From assembly GCA_030549335.1 (NCBI GenBank), contig CM060191.1, forward strand, positions 58,415,947-58,479,946: a stretch of DNA of 64,000 nucleotides, given 5' to 3'. This stretch comes from Pontederia crassipes. Lineage: Eukaryota > Streptophyta > Magnoliopsida > Commelinales > Pontederiaceae. Shown here in pieces: positions 59,843-64,000 of the stretch (position 1 is the first letter of the stretch; every line of letters begins with the position of its first letter). Position numbers and translations under genes: made by a program. Under the pieces are notes generated by a model. The model saw nothing but the letters and a program-made list of their open reading frames with translations. It was not told the DNA's origin and did no database searches.

Positions 59843-60177
59843 TTATGATGACAAGTGATTGAAGATGATGATAAAAGCACCAACTCGAACAATAGATATC
59901 AAATTTTATTACAGAACCTAAAAAAAATAATATAAAATTGTTAGCATAAATAACTGGCAAATTCTCTTTGTTGGATTAAGAAGGACAAGTCAAACAGATC
60001 TCGGTGCATTCTAAGAGGTGAAGAATATATACAATAATACAAGGCTAAGCCTCAAAGGACCTATGCAAGCATGTATACTGCAGAAATTAGCACCAGGAAA
60101 ATAGTTAACATGTTGGGAAAGCAGGGTAGAACAGTAGTAAATCATACATCTGATAAGGAGAGAACAAGACAAAAAGT

Positions 60178-60216
60178 TATATATATATATATATATATTT
60201 TTTTTTTGGGGGGGTG
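60178..60216. repeat. (TA)n - poly-T - poly-G compound simple repeat
   Basis: A run of TA units, then T9, then G7TG5; inside the proposed SNAP33 leader intron. Confidence 0.8.
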
Positions 60217-60662
60217 GGGGAGTATTTCATTCATGAATAGAAATCGGTACAAGGAGTTTTAATTGGAGAAGAAGAATAATTTCTTTGCATTACATAGCAA
60301 TCGGATTGCTCCCTGCAGTGAAAGACCATAGATTCCCTAAAGGCCAATAAGGAAAGATACAAGCATTAATTAAATCAGAATCCAACTATATATGCCCTGA
60401 ACTAAATAGCTAAACAATGAAGGAAGAGGCACGCTGATCTTTTAGATGATCCCTGTACGGAGATAAAAGAGCAAGCAATTGCAAGTTCAAGTCAGCTTCT
60501 TAACAATATTAAAAGCCTAAATCACTTATGAACAATTATGACTCAGGAATTTCTTCAGAACAACGTGACGATCATGCATCCCAGCGAACCGAATTCTCGT
60601 TATCTTATCCAAATCAATTCATATTTAGTGGCAGAACCGATAAAGATCGAAGGCTGTGTTAC

Positions 60663-60970
60663 CTCAAAGAAACTGCAAGCCGACGCGAACGCTAGAACTG
60701 CGTCCAACTTCCAAGAACGCAGGGTTTAAAGCGGACGACGATCTCTACCGCGAAGGTTACGAGATTAGAAGGATGCCCTTGTCCTCCTCGTGCTTCCCCT
60801 CTCCCGTGGTGTCTTCAACGCGCGCCGTGTGCGTGAATACGTCAAACAGGTGTTGTGCGAAGGCGCCCGGGACTCGGCGAAGGAGGCAACAAAGAAACCT
60901 CCTTAACGCGTGCGCATCTGAAGAAGAAGTTTTGCGTTGCTCTGACTGCCAAAGGAGAAAGGCGGAAAGA
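60663..60970 (-). other. Probable SNAP33 noncoding first exon and promoter
   Basis: On the minus strand TTTCTTTGAG is followed by GTAACACAG (donor at 60662), matched by an acceptor TTTTTTTAG before 59917. The GC-richer 60663-60960 would be the leader, and AAATATATAA at about 60998-61007 (minus) is a TATA-like box. Confidence 0.4.
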
Positions 60971-61040
60971 AAAATTAGACCGTTGCAGATGATTTTGTTA
61001 TATATTTCTCATTACTCTCTCTCTCTCTCTGATTTAATAA

Positions 61041-61046
61041 TTATTA

Positions 61047-61077
<31 letters not shown>
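61041..61077. repeat. (TTA)n microsatellite
   Basis: About eleven TTA/ATT units; a shorter (TC)n lies just before at 61014-61030. Confidence 0.85.
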
Positions 61078-61078
<1 letters not shown>

Positions 61079-61079
61079 A

Positions 61080-62350
61080 TTATAATATGCGACTTGTCTT
61101 CGGGTTGACTTTGGGAGCTATGGAGTCATTATTAGCGGCTCCATTACATAAAAATCCCAGTAATAATACTTTGATTTCGTCAAAATATTCATGTTAATAT
61201 TGGCACAAAAAAAATTATTGGTAAACTCGTACAATACGCAATTACGCATCGCTCTGACGTGTATTTTATTTCCTAATAATAATAATACTACTACTAAATG
61301 GAACATCGTTTTGTAATCAATGAAGTCAATTGCAGAAATATTCGATAGAAAATTTCTTTAAAACATTAATTTGGTTCGTTTTGCACTTCTAAGTTCTAAT
61401 CAAGTTTTTTTTTGACGAATATGATTTATTTATTTATTTATTCTTAGAATATGATTTATTTATTCTTGGAATAGGATGTATTTATTCTTAAAAATTACTA
61501 TTTCTTGAGGAATTGCAATTGGGGTTAAATAATTGTTTGATGAATATAAGATCTTTTATCTCACACTTTTTTCTTATTTATGAGGAATAAACTTTTTTTA
61601 GTTCCATCTTTGACCCTCATCATTACATGAGAATAAAGTTGATGCTTGGTAATAGTAAGCAATAAATCTAATTATTCACATTATTCCACTATCCAAATAG
61701 TGGTTTGATATGAGGACAATGATTTTATTTAATTATGGGTCTGTTTGACACTTTAGCAAATTAATTAGTAGATGGCCGTTTATTAGTGGATAGCAATTTA
61801 ATTATTAACAGATAAATGGAGAGAAATTGGTAATTAAATTTATAGAAATGTTTGATACATGTAGTAGATTAAACTAGCTTATAAATGTATAATGGCATAA
61901 TTAAACATTGTTGTGATATATGTAATATATATTATATACATTATCATTGAATTGTAACACATTAAGCAATTTCATTTTTATTACTTTTGTAAAAAAATAT
62001 GTAATTTAAAATATATTGAATTTTATATTTTTTTTATTCTGCATTATATATTTTGAGAAATGACAATGATAATAAGAAAAAAATTTAAATTAGCTACATA
62101 ACATTGCATAATTCAATAAATGTACTCAACATTCAAATATGTTCTTCAATAATATAAAACTAATCATCATCGATCATTACGAATTTCACTCATCCCTTGA
62201 TATTTTCTTGCTCTATTTTTGTTATTTGAGGAAGTACTTTAGATATCTAGAAAAACAAGAGAGAATGTATAATCTGGATATTGATTAATCACAACAAAAA
62301 CTAGATCATCTCATGAATAAATTCGAATATAATTATGTGAAGCAAATGTG
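61080..62350. other. AT-rich intergenic DNA
   Basis: No gene. GGGTCTGTTTGACAC (about 61736) resembles the ends of some plant MITEs, but no partner end was found. Confidence 0.45.
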
Positions 62351-62354
62351 GCAA

Positions 62355-62773
62355 TTAAGGTAGTGATCTTACATAAGATCTACCTATTAATATATATATA
62401 TATATATATATATTAAAGATAATAAATATATATATTTTTTAATATTTCCACATTTAAATATTAAATTATGCCTCAATAAATTATTTTTTATCAATTCTTA
62501 AGTAAATTTATATCAAAACATGTTAAAGATAAAGAAAAATATTAAACTTCATCTAAATTAATTTTTATTATCATAAATATATTTTAAATTAATATTTAAA
62601 TGATTATATTAATTATATGAGATCATATATGATCGGATAAGATCGATCGCGTGACAAAAATTAAGATCGTATTAAGATCTTACACATAAGATCCTCGAGA
62701 TAATATCGAGATTGGTAAGAGGCAGTAAGATCGTAAAATCTTAAGATCTAGATCGAGATCTTAACTACCTTGG
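62355..62773. mobile_element. MITE copy 2 (419 bp)
   Basis: Same family as 21157-21633: begins TTAAGGTAGTGATCTTA and ends GATCTTAACTACCTTGG, and shares a long near-identical core (AAACTTCATCTAAATTAATT and beyond). TGGCAA flanks both ends (62349-62354 and 62774-62779). It contains a TA run near 62393. Its left end is more worn than that of copy 1. Confidence 0.8.
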
Positions 62774-63001
62774 TGGCAAATATAATCTTTATTTTTTATT
62801 CCACACTTAATTGCAGCATTCAATGAATTATTTTCCATCTTCTCTTCAAGATTTCAAAAAATCTTTCAATGCAACTTCTAATAGATGAATGTGGACGATT
62901 AATTTTTTTGAACAATTTTTTGTGGTTCCTGACTCACATACAACATGTATATTGTTAAACACAGAAGAATGTCGAATGAAGTTTTAAATTTATAAATCCT
63001 C

Positions 63002-63081
63002 TACACTATTACAATGAGAACCGAAAGTATACGACGTATCATACACTATTATAATGAGAACCGAAAGTATACGACGTATCA
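63002..63081. repeat. 40-bp tandem duplication
   Basis: Two units, 63002-63041 and 63042-63081, each containing GAGAACCGAAAGTATACGAC and differing at one base. Confidence 0.95.
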
Positions 63082-63089
63082 TTGTAGTG

Positions 63090-63750
63090 CTAGAGACTAA
63101 GTTAAAATGTTCACACTCATTTAAACTGTCTGAAGGAAGAGCATAAGTCTATATTTGTTGTTCAAGATGATAATGTGAAATGCTATAAAATAGAAATCAC
63201 AGAAAATAAGATTACACTAATTTTTATGAGTTTTTAATGTAAAATTAGACAAAGACAAATGTAGCTAAACACTAGGGCCGGGGGAATGTTTTCACTTGAA
63301 ACTCTCGTCCTCTGAACTTCATTTGGAATAAAAATGACTGGATGTCCCTTTCTTCTGGATTTGAGTCAAGTCTCGTGTGCACCGAGTACCGAGCATTCAA
63401 GAGTTACACCTGTGGCAAGGAGGCTACGGTCGGCTCACGCTTGCCTCAGGGGAATGTGGATAATCCTCCCGGGCAGAATGCATGGTATCGATTTCTTCAA
63501 GATGGCTTAGACTTTCAAAGGAGAAAAATAAAGAAATTGAACACAACAATGGTGAAATAGAAGCACATGGTCATCCTTTATAACCGCTTAAGTTAATCAC
63601 AAATCTCTGACTCAATTCCGTCATTTATTGTCAGAAATCCAAAGGGACCATAATCTTTTTAGGCCGTGATTCAAAGGATGAACGATGTCTAACACAAATC
63701 AATTAAGAATCAATCACTGATCTTGCGAAAACCAAAATCATGAACCACTG
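63090..63750. other. Intergenic DNA, no gene seen
   Basis: 63290-63560 has moderate GC content and a 72-codon frame without a recognisable domain. Confidence 0.35.
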
Positions 63751-63756
63751 CTTGCC

Positions 63757-64000
63757 TTAGGCTAGATTTCTTCACGTTTGGTAGCGATGGAGACTATAAT
63801 ATCCCTAAGGTCGGAGGTGCAAGGTAGCAGGTGATTCAGAAAACTCCTCCTAACTTACGACTACAAGGAAAATACGAAAACCACACAGGGAACTATCTTC
63901 ACCTAGGTTTGATTTCTCTACGTTCGGTCATGATAGAGCCTCTAATGTCCTATGGTCGGGGGTGCAGGGTGAAAATAGTTCCGAGCTCAAATCCATGCAC
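63757..64000. repeat. Diverged direct repeat, period about 146 bp
   Basis: GATTTCTTCACGTTTGGT (63765) and GATTTCTCTACGTTCGGT (63911) begin two blocks. Each continues to a GATGGAG/GATAGAG word, a TA(A)ATxTCC word and GGTCGG(A/G)GGTGCA. The second is cut by the window end, so more copies may follow. Confidence 0.6.

Noticed and set aside
60656-61078. 140-codon + strand frame near the SNAP33 leader
   Set aside because: Ends in a poly-Tyr run from the (TTA)n repeat; the GC-richer part fits the SNAP33 noncoding first exon on the other strand.
1-64000. tRNA, rRNA or snoRNA genes
   Set aside because: Looked for typical box B (GGTTCGAATC-like) and other conserved words by eye and found none; a covariance search was not possible.

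Overview
This 64-kb window is nuclear DNA of a flowering plant. Genes carry GT-AG introns, intergenic DNA is AT-rich, and LTR retrotransposons with 2-3 kb LTRs fill the first half. The 5' ends of several coding regions (purple acid phosphatase, BAG protein, CLE peptide) are much richer in GC than their 3' ends, which suggests a monocot; I cannot name the species.

Layout. 1-7147: AT-rich intergenic DNA with a decayed L1-type LINE fragment (about 925-2525, +), a decayed Myb/SANT-type reading frame (about 2850-3545, -), an LTR-like unit (about 4980-5880) and a 70-bp perfect palindrome (6037-6106). 7148-25566: a Ty3/gypsy chromovirus of Tekay/Del type (TE2) with a perfect 5-bp target duplication. 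Its left LTR is split by a second, pol-less LTR element with a tRNA-Asp primer site (TE1, 7520-15375), and its pol region carries a MITE (21157-21633). 25567-30427: AT-rich repeats and a hAT-type element (28263-29103). 30428-37171: two solo LTRs flanking an intronless PPR gene. 37172-61000: a gene island interrupted by another solo LTR (48778-51134). 61000-64000: AT-rich intergenic DNA with a second copy of the MITE and short tandem duplications.

Host genes, all with intact frames after splicing: a PPR protein of the PLS/E type (+, 33354-34955), an ISD11/LYRM4-like LYR protein (+, 39048-39326), a CLE signalling prepropeptide ending RLVPTGPNPLHN (-, 42207-42593), eIF6 (-, seven exons, 44768-46962, 245 aa), a purple acid phosphatase of the AtPAP2/PAP9 type with a C-terminal membrane anchor (+, two exons, 51428-53702, 662 aa), a BAG8-like co-chaperone with an IQ motif (-, two exons, 55517-56790, 396 aa) and a SNAP33-type Qbc-SNARE (-, five exons, 57613-59842, 299 aa). 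They do not form one pathway. PPR and LYR proteins usually work in organelles, eIF6 in 60S ribosome maturation, SNAP33 in membrane fusion and CLE in cell-cell signalling.

I did not find a convincing new biological system. The most unusual items are the dense AAGTTATC array in the U3 of TE1, the unassigned 380-codon frame TE1 carries in place of pol, the GGTCGACC-rich arrays shared by two different LTRs, the LYR protein with VIR at the signature, the His7/Cys8 N-terminus of the BAG protein, and the MITE family present twice in the window. All splice sites, UTRs, repeat boundaries and families were assigned by eye; no database search was run.
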